Origin: Pseudidiomarina sp. CB1
Lineage (GTDB): Bacteria; Pseudomonadota; Gammaproteobacteria; Enterobacterales; Alteromonadaceae
Direction: 5' to 3'
DNA length: 64,000 bases
Assembly (NCBI RefSeq): GCF_024752025.1
Contig: NZ_JANTPU010000001.1
Coordinates: 1,612,001-1,676,000, forward strand
Below, piece after piece: positions 1 through 9,633 of this stretch. The stretch's first letter is position 1. Each line of letters opens with the position of its first letter. The notes under the pieces were generated by a model. It saw nothing but the letters and a program-made list of their open reading frames with translations. It was not told where the DNA came from and did no database searches. The position numbers and the translations under genes were made by a program.

Positions 1-590
1 CGTTCTAGCGCATTGACGATGTGCTGCGAGACGAACATAAAGAGCTCTTTGTCGTTCGTCGTATAGCCCACATCTTTCGTGTAGCTTTGCACCACCATGG
101 CACCAATCACGCGATCACCACTACACAGCGGTACGCCAAGCCAGTCCACCGGCGGTGAACCTAAATCCCTTATTTCACCTTGCGCAACCAGCTCACTGAA
201 GTTTTGTTCATTCAGCAAAAAGGGCTCGCCGGTACGCATCACATACCCCGTCAACCCTTGTCGCAAAACATCTGCGGGAAACTCTTCATTACTAGGTAAG
301 GCATCATATTCGTCAACGAAGTAGACGAATCGAACCGTATCATCAGCATTGTCATACAAGCAGACGAAAAAGTTCTTCGCCATCATCAGTTCGTCAATAA
401 TGGCGTGCAGTGCAGGATAAAACTCGGACATGTCCCGTGCCGAAGAGGCGAGCTCGGAAATACGGAATAAAGCTTTTTGTACGACTTCTGATTGGCGGTA
501 CTTTAATGCGATGTTTTTCAGGCGTACAACAGCCTTACGCAGGCGCGTAATTTCAGGTTGATTAACTTGAGGCTGCTGGCTGTTGTTCAT
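1..590 (-). CDS. GAF-domain signalling protein, N-terminal part (truncated by window edge)
   Basis: Reading the minus strand from the ATG at 590 gives an open frame of about 196 residues that runs off the window start. Residues 1-30 are polar and helix-like. From about residue 45 the pattern is that of a GAF sensor domain (FFVCLYDN, RFVYFVDEYD, LTGYVMRTGEPF, WLGVPLCSGDRVIGAMVVQ). In gammaproteobacteria such an N-terminal GAF often precedes GGDEF and/or EAL domains, so a cyclic-di-GMP enzyme is likely, but the output domain lies outside the window. The domain call is firm; the full function is inference. Confidence 0.75.
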   Translation of the reverse strand, partial: MNNSQQPQVNQPEITRLRKAVVRLKNIALKYRQSEVVQKALFRISELASSARDMSEFYPALHAIIDELMMAKNFFVCLYDNADDTVRFVYFVDEYDALPSNEEFPADVLRQGLTGYVMRTGEPFLLNEQNFSELVAQGEIRDLGSPPVDWLGVPLCSGDRVIGAMVVQSYTKDVGYTTNDKELFMFVSQHIVNALE

Positions 591-735
591 CGGCTTTTAG
601 TAAGCTCTTTGTTTATTTTTTAATCTGTTTTTATGTTTTTTTGTGAACAAACAATCTCCCGATTATATCTTTACATTTGTTTACAAGAAAGGTTTTTGAT
701 GACTTTTTCACCATTCATTTCCTGAATAACGGGTA

Positions 736-762
736 CAAAAAAACCGCCGAAGCGGTTTTTTA
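736..762 (-). terminator. Rho-independent terminator after cytochrome c5 gene
   Basis: A GC-rich hairpin (AACCGCC / GCGGTT, loop around GAA) is flanked by an A-run on one side and a T-run on the other, so it can work in both directions. It lies 25 bp past the stop of the minus-strand cytochrome gene, where its T-tract on the minus strand fits termination of that transcript. Confidence 0.8.
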
Positions 763-786
763 TGTTGTTATACAAGTGGTTCGTCC

Positions 787-1233
787 CTAAATATCGGCAA
801 CCATGTAATCAATAGCGGCTTGAATTTCGTCGTCACTGCAATCGCCGCAAGTACCTTTTGGTGGCATCGCATTGTAGCCTTCGATTGCATGCTTCAGTAC
901 CGTATCCATGCCTTGCGCTAGGCGCGGTTCCCAATCAGCTGCATTATTCATTTTCGGTGCACCAAGTACGCCACCGGTATGGCAAGCTGCACAATAGGTG
1001 TTGTAAACCTGTTCCCCAGAACGTGCGCCACCCGCACTCGCACCACTGTCAGCAGCGGCAGCGGCACCGGTGCGGACTTGACCGATAGGCGCGATACGTT
1101 TTGCAATGTCTTCGTTGCTATCTTGCGGTAACATAGTGGCACCTGCGCTGCCGATCACAAATGCCATTGCAGCGGCGAGGAAACGACCAGATTTTACGAC
1201 TTTAAATACGTTCACAGTGGACTCCTGTTGCAT
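787..1233 (-). CDS. Cytochrome c5-family monohaem c-type cytochrome
   Basis: 148 residues. An N-terminal hydrophobic segment (about residues 14-34) serves as signal peptide or membrane anchor. It is followed by an Ala/Gly-rich linker and a C-terminal class I cytochrome domain with one CxxCH haem site (YCAACH, about residue 82). The distal methionine is in YNAMPPKG, and a second cysteine pair (CGDCSD) is typical of the cytochrome c5 group. Such proteins carry electrons in the periplasm to terminal oxidases or reductases. The gene stands alone, divergent from dinB, and ends at an intrinsic terminator. Confidence 0.88.
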   Translation of the reverse strand: MQQESTVNVFKVVKSGRFLAAAMAFVIGSAGATMLPQDSNEDIAKRIAPIGQVRTGAAAAADSGASAGGARSGEQVYNTYCAACHTGGVLGAPKMNNAADWEPRLAQGMDTVLKHAIEGYNAMPPKGTCGDCSDDEIQAAIDYMVADI

Positions 1234-1307
1234 ATCGATGAGCTTGCACGCTCACAAAGTTGTTGCGATTATAGCCAGATTCCGTCCAAGGTTAAACATT
1301 TCGTTGC

Positions 1308-2390
1308 ATGTCTTCTCCAGCAAATACTATTACGCGGAAAATTGCGCTATTAGATCTCGACGCTTTCTTCGCCAGTGCCGAGGTTCTGCGTGATCCGAGC
1401 CTACGCAACAAACCGTTTGCGGTCGGCGGTGGGAGCGAGCGCGGAGTCGTTGCTACGGCCAATTATTTAGCACGAGAGTTTGGTGTACGTAGCGCCATGT
1501 CAGGCGCACATGCGCGCCGCTTATGTCCACACTTGCACTTTGTCCCACCTGATCATCGCTACTACCGCGAATTATCAAAACAAATTCTCGCCGTTTTACG
1601 TGAGGTTACCGCAATTGTGGAACCAGCGTCGATTGATGAGTTCTATCTCGACTTAACCGATAATCAAACCTTCCAAGGGAGTGCTTCCTTAACCATGGAA
1701 GCAATACGCAAGCGATTACGCGACATGGGACTCACCGCGTCGGCTGGAATTAGCTGTCAGAAAATGGTGGCGAAGATCGCCAGTGAAGAACGCAAGCCGG
1801 ACGGACAGTTTGTTGTACCTCCAGATCAAGTTGTCGCTTACATTGGTGAGTTAAGCCTGAAACGTATTCCTGGTGTCGGGCCCAAAAGTCTGGAGCGCTT
1901 ACAAAATGCAGGTTTTTATTTAGGTAAGGATATTCAGCAAGCAGATATCAATCGCTTACAACGTTTACTAGGCGAAAAAGCCGGTTGGCTTTTGTATCAA
2001 CGTTGCAGCGGTCACGACCCCAGACCAGTGGTGACCGAGCGCACCCGAAAAAGTATCGGTTGCGAAGAAACCCTAAGGCATGACTTCCAGCATTTGCGCC
2101 AAGTGGAAAGCTTTCTCGACCAAGTCCTTTTACCACAACTACAAAAACGTACCGGCCAATCACGTTGGCAGGACGTGCCGATTAAGACTCAAACGGTAAA
2201 GCTCAAATTCAGTGACTTTCAGCAAACTACCGTCTCTAAAACAGCCAAAACCGCCTCGCCTAGCTTGTTCTATCAATTGTTGCGTGAGGCATGGGAGCGC
2301 CGCCAGCATCGGGGCGTACGTTTAATTGGCATTAGCATCACCCTTCCCGATCCCGACGAACAACTGCAGCTCGAGCTAGAACTCGACTAA
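1308..2390 (+). CDS. dinB: DNA polymerase IV (Y-family translesion polymerase)
   Basis: 360 residues, the usual length for DinB. The N-terminal palm motif LLDLDAFFASAEV supplies the first catalytic Asp (D16), and the second carboxylate motif reads ASIDEFYLDLT. A helix-hairpin-helix (IPGVGPKSLERL) follows, then the little-finger domain. The C-terminus ends in QLQLEL, which resembles the beta-clamp-binding peptide. It performs error-prone synthesis past DNA damage. The last 4 bp overlap the tail of the convergent PepSY gene. No clear LexA box was recognised upstream. Confidence 0.95.
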   Translation: MSSPANTITRKIALLDLDAFFASAEVLRDPSLRNKPFAVGGGSERGVVATANYLAREFGVRSAMSGAHARRLCPHLHFVPPDHRYYRELSKQILAVLREVTAIVEPASIDEFYLDLTDNQTFQGSASLTMEAIRKRLRDMGLTASAGISCQKMVAKIASEERKPDGQFVVPPDQVVAYIGELSLKRIPGVGPKSLERLQNAGFYLGKDIQQADINRLQRLLGEKAGWLLYQRCSGHDPRPVVTERTRKSIGCEETLRHDFQHLRQVESFLDQVLLPQLQKRTGQSRWQDVPIKTQTVKLKFSDFQQTTVSKTAKTASPSLFYQLLREAWERRQHRGVRLIGISITLPDPDEQLQLELELD

Positions 2391-3424
2391 CGATGCAAAC
2401 GCCTGCGCCACCAGAACCAAAATCCGGTAATCGGTAAGAGTATTAACACTAAGCCACCGAGTAGAGTGGCGCTTAGCCAAAGGTTTCCACCCACGGCGGC
2501 CACATGCAGCGGGTAAACCATTTGCGATAGTTGAAAGCCGAGTGATTTGCCACGTACGTCATCTGCGCTGATGAGCCGGCCTTGGTCGGCAAATACTAAA
2601 TAACTTCGACCATTCGGGTGCCATTCGCCATCGTGCTGAAGCCGCATGCGATAATGGCCTTGCTCGGTGGGCGTTAAATACACCAAGCGCGGCGTTTGAT
2701 CAGGCCAATACTGTACAGCTATGTGCAGACGTTCGTGCCAATTTGTTGCTGTTTCTGGAGGTAACGGTTGAACTTGCGAAGGCTCTACTTGAGGCAAAAG
2801 TCGATCCAAGCCGGCGCTTACAGCTGCGGCGTACATAATCGCAGTACCAGTAATCAATAACACCGCAATCGGTACGATAAAGATGACACCGCTGCTGCGG
2901 TGCAATTGCCACAAGGTCGCAATGAATTGCCGTTGCCTTGGTCGCGCAAAACGTACGCTTAAAACACGCCAGCTCCAATGCCGCGGCCACCAGCGCACCA
3001 CACCAGCAACCATCAAGACAAGACTTAACAAGCCGAGCACGCCCATAATGTCTTTGCCAAGATCATGCAGTAATAAATGATGATGAAACTCGACCATCCA
3101 CGATACCCAGTCGCCAAGCATGGGCCTTGCGAGGAGCTCATTACCAGCACTGTCGAAATAAAACGTAGTGCCCTCTACATCAACGACTTCAATCCAAGGT
3201 TTGTCGGCACGGGGAAGAAAAGCATGCCCTGCAGAAAAGCGTTCATAGATAGCCGCCGCTTCGGCAACGGAAGGCATCGTCGTCGTACGTAGTTGCGGAT
3301 ACTGCAACTGCAAAAGCTCGGTCTTATATAACAGTAAGGTGCCGGTCAGAGCGACCAGCACCATCCATAGAGCAAGAGTAAGGCCGAGCCATTTATGCAC
3401 TCGGCCAAAACCATGACGCCACAT
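2387..3424 (-). CDS. PepSY-associated TM-helix protein (iron-regulated membrane protein type)
   Basis: 345 residues with an N-terminal helix (HKWLGLTLALWMVLVALTG), two or more central membrane segments, and a C-terminal one ending in WFWWRRR. The layout and the HKWLGL / LYKTELL / WWPR motifs fit the PepSY_TM family (PiuB-like), whose members usually sit next to TonB-dependent siderophore receptors and are thought to help reduce or release iron in the periplasm. Its ATG touches the stop of the receptor gene (shared base 3424), so the two are one operon, presumably iron-regulated through the Fur-like site upstream of the receptor. Confidence 0.8.
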   Translation of the reverse strand: MWRHGFGRVHKWLGLTLALWMVLVALTGTLLLYKTELLQLQYPQLRTTTMPSVAEAAAIYERFSAGHAFLPRADKPWIEVVDVEGTTFYFDSAGNELLARPMLGDWVSWMVEFHHHLLLHDLGKDIMGVLGLLSLVLMVAGVVRWWPRHWSWRVLSVRFARPRQRQFIATLWQLHRSSGVIFIVPIAVLLITGTAIMYAAAVSAGLDRLLPQVEPSQVQPLPPETATNWHERLHIAVQYWPDQTPRLVYLTPTEQGHYRMRLQHDGEWHPNGRSYLVFADQGRLISADDVRGKSLGFQLSQMVYPLHVAAVGGNLWLSATLLGGLVLILLPITGFWFWWRRRLHR

Positions 3425-5541
3425 TAGAATTGGTAGTTCCAGTTCACACTTACTGTACGGCCACGACCTGCGAAGTTGCGTGAGTCAGGCCCTACCGTTT
3501 GGGCATAGTAAGTGAAGTAGAACTCGTCCAACAAGTTCTCGACGCCAACAGTAAACTGGCCGTAATCGAGTGTCTCAATTAATACTTGGGCGTCCAGCGT
3601 TTCGTAACCATCGAAGTTATTGATGGCCTGTGCACCACTGTAAATGTCGCGATCGAACAACATATTATATTGCACACGACTGCTGACTAATGCGCCCCAC
3701 TGCTGCTCCCAAAATAGATTGGCGCGCTCTGGCGCAATATTGCGGCCACCGAGTTCCGCATCAACACGATCATCGCCATCACTGTCGTACTCACCATTGG
3801 TTTTGGCATAGTTTACACCAAAACTAGTTTCTGGCGAGTAAGCATAGCTTGCACTTAGCTCATAACCGTCGATTTCCGTACGCTCACGCTTCACGCTGTA
3901 AAAGCCTTCAGCATCCGCCTGCAAACGCGCGCCCAAATCTGAATCTGACATAAAGTAGCTGGCACTGAAGGTCATTGCCGAGCTGCGGTACTCCACACCC
4001 ACTTCGCGGTTATTAGCGATCACCGGCTGTAAATCCAAGAAACTGTTGACACTCAGACCAGGTTCGCTAATGCCGCGTAAAACACGACCCACGTCAGGCA
4101 TGCTGAAGCCTTCCGAATAACTAGCAAAAACGCGCCAGTCGTTGGTTAACTCGTAAACCACACCGGCATTTGGCAGTAATTCATTAAACGATGGCTCGCC
4201 ACCTTCGACAAAGACGCTGCCATAGCTGGCAAGAGTGGTAAAGTCATCCACTTTTAGTTTGCCGTATTCATAACGCAAGCCTGCGCTTAAAGTTAAACCG
4301 TCTGCTTGATAGCGTAACTGAGTAAAAGGCGCCCAGTTCTCAAAGCTGGTTTCTGGTACCCACTTGCGTCCTGTTTGGGCAAGCTCTTGGAAGGTCGTGT
4401 CATTCAAGTAATCCAAACCAGCGGTAACATCGATAGGTGAATCGGCAACATTAACCCAATTCATGGTCAAACGTGAGCCATACTTCTCCGAGTCATTCCG
4501 TGACTGGTCAAATAGGTTTTCGCCGTAGGCAGGATCTTGGAAGGTGCCGTAGGTACCACCACCGTAAAGAGCAGAGAAGTCTTGTGAGAATAACTGCCAA
4601 TTGACGTCAGCGCCAAACAGATTGACGTGACGATAAGTTAAGGTTGCCGTAGTGACCTTGTTGCGCGGGGCGTCGCCCTCGGTTGGCTCTTCCACTGAGA
4701 TAGCTGGCAAGCCAGCAGCGCGGTCACCATTGATTGACGAGTAGTCTCCGTTTCCTTCCATGTCGAAATGGTTCACCATCACTTCAACATTCTGCATGTC
4801 ATCGATGCGATAGCCTAACTTAGCGAACACGTCATAGCTTTCTGAATCCATGGTGTCGCCTTGTGCGGTATCAACACCGATGAACTCACCGTTACCATCA
4901 ACGTACATGCCGGTGCTGCGCAACTGCACACCAGCCACCGCCGATACGTCGCCCGAGGCAGCGCGGACCAAGTAACCTGCCCGATAGCCTAATCCTTCAC
5001 TCGTCTCACTGGTGGGCGCGGAAAAGCCTGCAGTAACTTCGTGCTCAGCACCTTGAGTGGCTGATTTGGTGATAATATTGATAATGCCACCGCTAGCGCC
5101 AAGCCCCTGAATCGCACTTGCACCGTGAATAATTTCCACTCGCTCGATCATTAACGGGTCAATTGTGTAAGCCGCTCGCGCGCCGTTACGTAGAGGGTTC
5201 GATTGTGGGACTCCATCGATAAGATAAAGCGGTTCACGTCCGCGCAGCGTCTCACCAGAACTGGTGAGTTTTTGTCGTGACGGTGAAAATGCCGGAACAA
5301 GATTGCCCAGAACGTCTGAAAGTGAGTCGGCACTAGCAAGTTGCTGACGCAGATCTTCGCCGTCGATAACCGTCACTGTTGCCGGCACGCTTGCGGCCGT
5401 CTGCTCAGTTCGGGTGGCAGTAATTTTGATCCGCTCTTCTGCTTGAACCGGCTCATCATTTGATTGAGCTTGAGCTTGCGGAACGAACAAAGGGCTTGCC
5501 AACACAGTGGCAATAGTAAGACTCACTAAAGATTTTTGCAT
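3424..5541 (-). CDS. TonB-dependent siderophore-type receptor
   Basis: About 705 residues. A GTG at 5547 is possible, but an AGGA element sits 9 nt before the ATG at 5541, so that start is preferred. A signal peptide ends near AQAQS. It is followed by a TonB-box/plug region (RIKITATRTEQ, PLYLIDGVPQ, VEIIHGASAIQGLGASGGIINIITK) and a 22-strand-type barrel ending in the aromatic residue of VNWNYQF. This is the FepA/IutA/BtuB-like class for ferric siderophores; the ligand cannot be named from sequence. A Fur-like box lies 53 bp upstream, and the PepSY membrane protein gene follows directly. Confidence 0.88.
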   Translation of the reverse strand: MQKSLVSLTIATVLASPLFVPQAQAQSNDEPVQAEERIKITATRTEQTAASVPATVTVIDGEDLRQQLASADSLSDVLGNLVPAFSPSRQKLTSSGETLRGREPLYLIDGVPQSNPLRNGARAAYTIDPLMIERVEIIHGASAIQGLGASGGIINIITKSATQGAEHEVTAGFSAPTSETSEGLGYRAGYLVRAASGDVSAVAGVQLRSTGMYVDGNGEFIGVDTAQGDTMDSESYDVFAKLGYRIDDMQNVEVMVNHFDMEGNGDYSSINGDRAAGLPAISVEEPTEGDAPRNKVTTATLTYRHVNLFGADVNWQLFSQDFSALYGGGTYGTFQDPAYGENLFDQSRNDSEKYGSRLTMNWVNVADSPIDVTAGLDYLNDTTFQELAQTGRKWVPETSFENWAPFTQLRYQADGLTLSAGLRYEYGKLKVDDFTTLASYGSVFVEGGEPSFNELLPNAGVVYELTNDWRVFASYSEGFSMPDVGRVLRGISEPGLSVNSFLDLQPVIANNREVGVEYRSSAMTFSASYFMSDSDLGARLQADAEGFYSVKRERTEIDGYELSASYAYSPETSFGVNYAKTNGEYDSDGDDRVDAELGGRNIAPERANLFWEQQWGALVSSRVQYNMLFDRDIYSGAQAINNFDGYETLDAQVLIETLDYGQFTVGVENLLDEFYFTYYAQTVGPDSRNFAGRGRTVSVNWNYQF

Positions 5542-5593
5542 GGTCACGAATCCTATCGGCGCTCATTTTGAAACTTAAAAAAGAAAGTGCGCC

Positions 5594-5612
5594 AATGATA
5601 ACGATTCGCATT
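5594..5612 (-). promoter_or_regulatory. Fur-box-like operator upstream of the siderophore receptor
   Basis: The 19-bp sequence AATGATAACGATTCGCATT matches the inverted-repeat form of the Fur consensus (AATGATAATnATTATCATT) at most positions. It sits in the leader of the receptor-PepSY operon, as expected for iron repression. This is a match by eye with no score. Confidence 0.65.
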
Positions 5613-5663
5613 TATAGATCAATACCTAAATGGGAATAGTTTGTATTTACTTTTGGGTTAGAG

Positions 5664-6509
5664 CTATTTTGTATCGAGTAAATTGTGCGAGTTCATGCTT
5701 TCTTCTAACAAGCTGTCGACTTTAAGTGCTTGGCACATCTGTACATAGAGAACATGACACAAATGCTGCATACCAAGTTGCATGAGTAAACTGTCAGTCC
5801 GCACGTGCGTATCGCCGCCTAAAGCGAATAAGGGAATATCCGCCAAAATACTGGTAGGGTTGTTGCCATAGCGCGTCAGTGAAATCACCTTTGCGCCTTT
5901 ACTTTTCGCTTGCCGTACAATTTTTAGAATATCGCTATTCTGCCCGCCATCACTCACAACAAAAAGCACATTGCCTTCACTTAAGGTTGTTGCCATTTGA
6001 ATCTGTAAAGCTGGATCGGTGCTGCTTAACGTAACCTTGCCCATTTGCATCAGCCGCAAAACAAAATCTTTAGCCACAATCGCCGATTTACCAAACCCGG
6101 CCACTTGAATCGTGTCCGCAGCGATTAACAACTTTAGCGCCTGTTGTAACTTTTCAATTTCGTTTAAATCCGCAACGCCTTGCAACACAGCATAGGTTGC
6201 ATCGCGCAGCTCGCGAAATGAACTCGCAATCGAACGCTCTTGTGAAGGATGGCTTGCCACGCTACGCTGCTGACTCGATGCTGAAACAACAGCTTCATTC
6301 ACGGCAAATTTCAGATCAGGATAGCCCCGATAACCGAGCTTTTGACTAAACTTAACCACACTCGATTGGCTAACACCTATGGCATCGGCCAATTGTTGCG
6401 ACGAGTAGTCGCGTAATAAGTGCGTGTTATCGAGAATAAAATCAGCTAATTTGCGTTCTATAAGTGACATATCGTCACGCATGGCGCGGATTTTCAGTAA
6501 ACAAGACAT
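5664..6509 (-). CDS. RpiR/MurR-family transcriptional regulator (HTH + SIS)
   Basis: 281 residues. Residues 1-77 form the HTH_6 DNA-binding domain (LADFILDN, SSQQLADAIGVSQSSVVKF, QKLGYRGYPDLK). Residues about 130-265 form a SIS sugar-phosphate-binding domain (VAGFGKSAIVAKDF, VSDGGQNSDILKI). The architecture matches MurR of E. coli, which senses MurNAc-6P. The gene is divergent from the transporter/serine hydrolase/alr operon. A second RpiR protein at 37257 has an almost identical recognition helix (QSSVVKFxQKLGYRGYP), so both should read the same DNA motif. The ligand is inferred, not shown. Confidence 0.88.
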   Translation of the reverse strand: MSCLLKIRAMRDDMSLIERKLADFILDNTHLLRDYSSQQLADAIGVSQSSVVKFSQKLGYRGYPDLKFAVNEAVVSASSQQRSVASHPSQERSIASSFRELRDATYAVLQGVADLNEIEKLQQALKLLIAADTIQVAGFGKSAIVAKDFVLRLMQMGKVTLSSTDPALQIQMATTLSEGNVLFVVSDGGQNSDILKIVRQAKSKGAKVISLTRYGNNPTSILADIPLFALGGDTHVRTDSLLMQLGMQHLCHVLYVQMCQALKVDSLLEESMNSHNLLDTK

Positions 6510-6554
6510 AGGCGCACGCTTATCTTCATAATCTATGAAAGTGAGTAGACCATA

Positions 6555-6570
6555 TTGAATAATTTATTAC
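6555..6570. promoter_or_regulatory. Candidate RpiR operator (GAAT-N5-ATTAC type)
   Basis: TTGAATAATTTATTAC lies between the divergent RpiR gene and the NhaC-type transporter gene. It shares its core with sites at 31126, 31357, 37197, 41835 and 43237, all next to peptidoglycan-use genes (core GGAAT-AATTT-ATTnn). The divergent placement is typical of an autoregulated repressor site. Confidence 0.5.
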
Positions 6571-6628
6571 TGGTTGGCAATATGGTCGGCAAAAATCCAC
6601 CTACAACTACAAAACCAAGGTTGCTTTT

Positions 6629-8005
6629 ATGAGCTGGATGTCCGTGCTACCCCCATTGGTAGCGATTATCGTGGTGTTCTGGCGCAAAGAGGTTATTGTC
6701 GCTCTTTTGCTCGCCATTGTTACCTCCGAACTACTTTTAACCTGGCAAGGCGGTGAACCGTTAATCTACACGTTTGTGGCCACGATTGAACGCATTATTT
6801 CGGTGTTTGGCTCGGCGGGCAATACCCGCATCTTGATCTTTAGTCTTATGGTCGGCGCATTGTTGGCTTACATTCGGGAGTCGGGCGGTGTTGCCGCTAC
6901 GGTGGAAGCGCTGCTTGCCAAAGGCCTAGGCCGCACCAAACGATCGGCAAGCTTAATGACCGTTTTCACCGGCATTTTCGTCTTTATTGAATCGAATCTT
7001 AGTGTCTTAACCGCCGGTATTCTATCGCGAGGTTTGTTTGAAAAGCTCGGCATGAGCAAGGCGCGTCTCGCCTACATTATCGATAGTACCAGTGCCCCCA
7101 TTTGTATTTTGATACTACTCAATGGTTGGGGTGCATACATTCTCGGCATGCTGGATCAACAAGATCTACCAGGTTCAAGCGTTAGCACCTTGTGGAGCAC
7201 TATTCCTTTCAACTTTTATGCACTCGTGACGCTAATTATTGTGTTCTACACTGCCTTCAGCGGGCGCGTACATGGCCCAATGCGTAAACTTGAAGAACAA
7301 CAGCCTGAAGAACATAAAGATATTCCAGAGCATGTGCCGAGCAATAGCAAAGCGCGCTTTATGTTGGTCCCACTTACCGTCATGGTCGTGGGCATGGTGG
7401 CCTTTATGTTCGGTACCGGTGGCGGTGACATTACTCAAGGTGACGGTTCCAAATCGGTACTCTATGCAACCGTATTGGCATGTGTAGTGGCCTATTTTAT
7501 GTTGATTGCCAGTCGCCGCAACAGCCACAAGCAACTGGTCGATATCGGCTTTAAAGGCATGAGCGAATTGCTACCTCTGGTGTCGATTGTGCTGCTGTCA
7601 TTGGCACTCGGCGCAAGCTTACGTGAGCTCGGTACTGGCGTCTTTTTGGCTGGCTTAGTTGGCGAATTCTTGCCGCTGTTCTTGATTGCGCCGATGTTGT
7701 TTATTGCTGGCGCGCTGATTTCGTTTACTACGGGGACCTCGTGGGGAACCTTCGCAATTCTGATTCCAATTGCGGCGCCGATGATCCTAGCGCTTGACCT
7801 GCCTGCCCCGTTGCTGCTTGCAGCAGTACTTGGTGGTGGTGTCTTTGGTGACCATTGCTCGCCCATTTCAGATACCACCGCAGTGTCGGCGCTGGCGTCA
7901 GGCTGTGATCTGCTTGAGCACGTACGCACGCAGTTGCCTTACGCACTTACCGCAGGCTCTATCACTCTAGTACTCTACGTGGTCACTAGTTTAGTCATGA
8001 TTTAA
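6629..8005 (+). CDS. NhaC-family Na+/H+ antiporter-type transporter
   Basis: 458 residues with roughly a dozen hydrophobic segments. It has the NhaC-family signatures FIESNLSVLTAGILSR, DSTSAPICILILLNGWGAYI, TTGTSWGTFAILIPIA and GDHCSPISDTTAVSA. The family includes Na+/H+ antiporters and Na+-coupled organic-acid exchangers of the MleN type. Here the gene starts an operon with a serine hydrolase and alanine racemase, 15 bp ahead of the next gene and divergent from a MurR-like regulator. A role in taking up a cell-wall-derived amino acid, peptide or lactate is therefore plausible, but that is inference from context. Confidence 0.8.
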   Translation: MSWMSVLPPLVAIIVVFWRKEVIVALLLAIVTSELLLTWQGGEPLIYTFVATIERIISVFGSAGNTRILIFSLMVGALLAYIRESGGVAATVEALLAKGLGRTKRSASLMTVFTGIFVFIESNLSVLTAGILSRGLFEKLGMSKARLAYIIDSTSAPICILILLNGWGAYILGMLDQQDLPGSSVSTLWSTIPFNFYALVTLIIVFYTAFSGRVHGPMRKLEEQQPEEHKDIPEHVPSNSKARFMLVPLTVMVVGMVAFMFGTGGGDITQGDGSKSVLYATVLACVVAYFMLIASRRNSHKQLVDIGFKGMSELLPLVSIVLLSLALGASLRELGTGVFLAGLVGEFLPLFLIAPMLFIAGALISFTTGTSWGTFAILIPIAAPMILALDLPAPLLLAAVLGGGVFGDHCSPISDTTAVSALASGCDLLEHVRTQLPYALTAGSITLVLYVVTSLVMI

Positions 8006-8020
8006 TAAGGAGCTACCGGT

Positions 8021-9619
8021 ATGTCAGTTCTTAGCACTAAACGAACTTTAATCAGCAGTCTAGCGCTCAGCGCTAGCCTTGCACTCGGCGGCACCGTTGC
8101 CGCCGAGCCAAGCAAGATCACGCCGGAAAAAATCAACGACACTGCGGCACGTGTCATGGATGCCTATACGGTACCCGGCATGGTTGTTGGTATTGTTGAG
8201 GGCGATCAGGTCGTGTTCGCCGAAAGTTACGGTGTACAAGAAGTCAATGAATCAGCACCCGTGACCGAAAAGACGTTGTTTAAAATCGCCTCGGTTACGA
8301 AAAACTTCACTACCGCAGCGCTCGCGTTGCTCGTCGATCAAGGCAAGATTAACTGGGACGACCCAGTGATTGATCACATTCCCGAGTTTCGCGTGCAAGA
8401 TCCGTGGATCACACGCAACTTCACCATTCGCGACTTGTTGATTCACAAAAGCGGGCTCGGCCTTGGCGCCGGCGATTTAATGTTTTGGCCGACACCGAAC
8501 GATTTTACGCGCGAAGATATACTGAACGGCTTGCGTTACCTGCCTATGGAAGGCGGTTTTCGTACCAAGTACGCCTACGACAATATTCTTTATGTGATTG
8601 CCGGTGAACTTACTGAACGCGTGACTGGGCAACGTTGGGAAACCTTTGTAGAAGAACATCTGATGCGTCCGCTCGGCATGGAGTATTGCTTTGCCGGACC
8701 CGTGCCAGACGAGTATAAAAAGCATATCGCACAACCACACGGCTGGCTAAACGAAGAGCCAACAGTCGTACGCCGCGATTTTGCCGATGATTATTTAACT
8801 TCCGCGCCTGCCGGTGGTATTCGTTGCTCGCTTCAGGCGATGACCAAATGGATGAAAATGCATAATGCGCGCGGAGCTTACGTCACCGAAAATGGCGAGC
8901 AAAAGCAACTGATAAGTGCGCAGCAACATGCCGAAATGTGGTCGCCACAGACCATCATGAACGTTGGTTCACGCGCTTATGAGTGGGATAATACGCATTT
9001 TGCTGCTTACGGTTTAGGCTGGCGTATGCACGACGTGGATGGCCTGCTACGCATTCACCACACCGGCACCTTGCATGGCATGAATGCTTATCTGTCGTTT
9101 TTCCCTGAACTCGACACCGCTTTCTTAGTGTTGTTAAACCGCTCGCACAGCGATGCCCGCACCGCGATGATGCAAACCTTAATCAAAGCCTATACCGATG
9201 CACCTGAACGCGATTGGTTAGCAGCAGTGCAAGAGTGGCGCGAGCAAGTCAGCCAGCGCCGTGCCGCGAGCTTCGAAGAACCCGAAACCAGCCCGGTAAC
9301 TGTCGAGCAAGCTGCTCGGGTGGTCGGTGAATATGTCGACCCTTGGTTTGGTCACGTCAGTGTCACTTGGCAGGACAATAAACTGCGTTGGACGTCACAT
9401 CGTTCCGAGCGTATGGCCGGCGAGCTTTTTCATGTTAAAGGCGATACCTTTGCGGCACGATGGGACGACCGCACGCACCATGCCGACGCCTTTGTGCGTT
9501 TCACCAGCTCCTTACGTGGTGATATTGAGGGCATGAGCATGGCACCGATTGATCCCGACGCGGATTGGAGCTTCGATTTCGAAGATCTGAATTTTAGCAA
9601 ACAGCCTCAGTCTGAGTAG
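8021..9619 (+). CDS. Periplasmic serine hydrolase, class C beta-lactamase/DD-peptidase family
   Basis: 532 residues. A signal peptide (about 1-28, ending GTVAAEP) precedes a beta-lactamase/transpeptidase-like domain. The SxxK nucleophile is S91-V-T-K94, the YxN triad is Y186-D-N188, and an HTG motif (HHTGTLHG) lies near residue 340. A C-terminal domain of about 130 residues resembles the DUF3471-type beta domain of this group. Expected targets are D-Ala-containing peptides or esters in the periplasm. An AAGGAG ribosome site lies 8-9 nt before the start. A close paralogue (same residue 91 nucleophile) is at 51037. The exact substrate is unknown. Confidence 0.88.
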   Translation: MSVLSTKRTLISSLALSASLALGGTVAAEPSKITPEKINDTAARVMDAYTVPGMVVGIVEGDQVVFAESYGVQEVNESAPVTEKTLFKIASVTKNFTTAALALLVDQGKINWDDPVIDHIPEFRVQDPWITRNFTIRDLLIHKSGLGLGAGDLMFWPTPNDFTREDILNGLRYLPMEGGFRTKYAYDNILYVIAGELTERVTGQRWETFVEEHLMRPLGMEYCFAGPVPDEYKKHIAQPHGWLNEEPTVVRRDFADDYLTSAPAGGIRCSLQAMTKWMKMHNARGAYVTENGEQKQLISAQQHAEMWSPQTIMNVGSRAYEWDNTHFAAYGLGWRMHDVDGLLRIHHTGTLHGMNAYLSFFPELDTAFLVLLNRSHSDARTAMMQTLIKAYTDAPERDWLAAVQEWREQVSQRRAASFEEPETSPVTVEQAARVVGEYVDPWFGHVSVTWQDNKLRWTSHRSERMAGELFHVKGDTFAARWDDRTHHADAFVRFTSSLRGDIEGMSMAPIDPDADWSFDFEDLNFSKQPQSE

Positions 9620-9633
9620 GAAGTGCAAACTGC

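Noticed and set aside
97-324. Plus-strand 75-residue frame near the window start
   Set aside because: It is antisense to the clear GAF-domain protein and has no ribosome site or protein-like pattern.
5630-5644. GGAATAGTTTGTATT as another RpiR site before the iron receptor
   Set aside because: It matches only part of the motif and lies before an iron-type operon that already has a Fur-like box.
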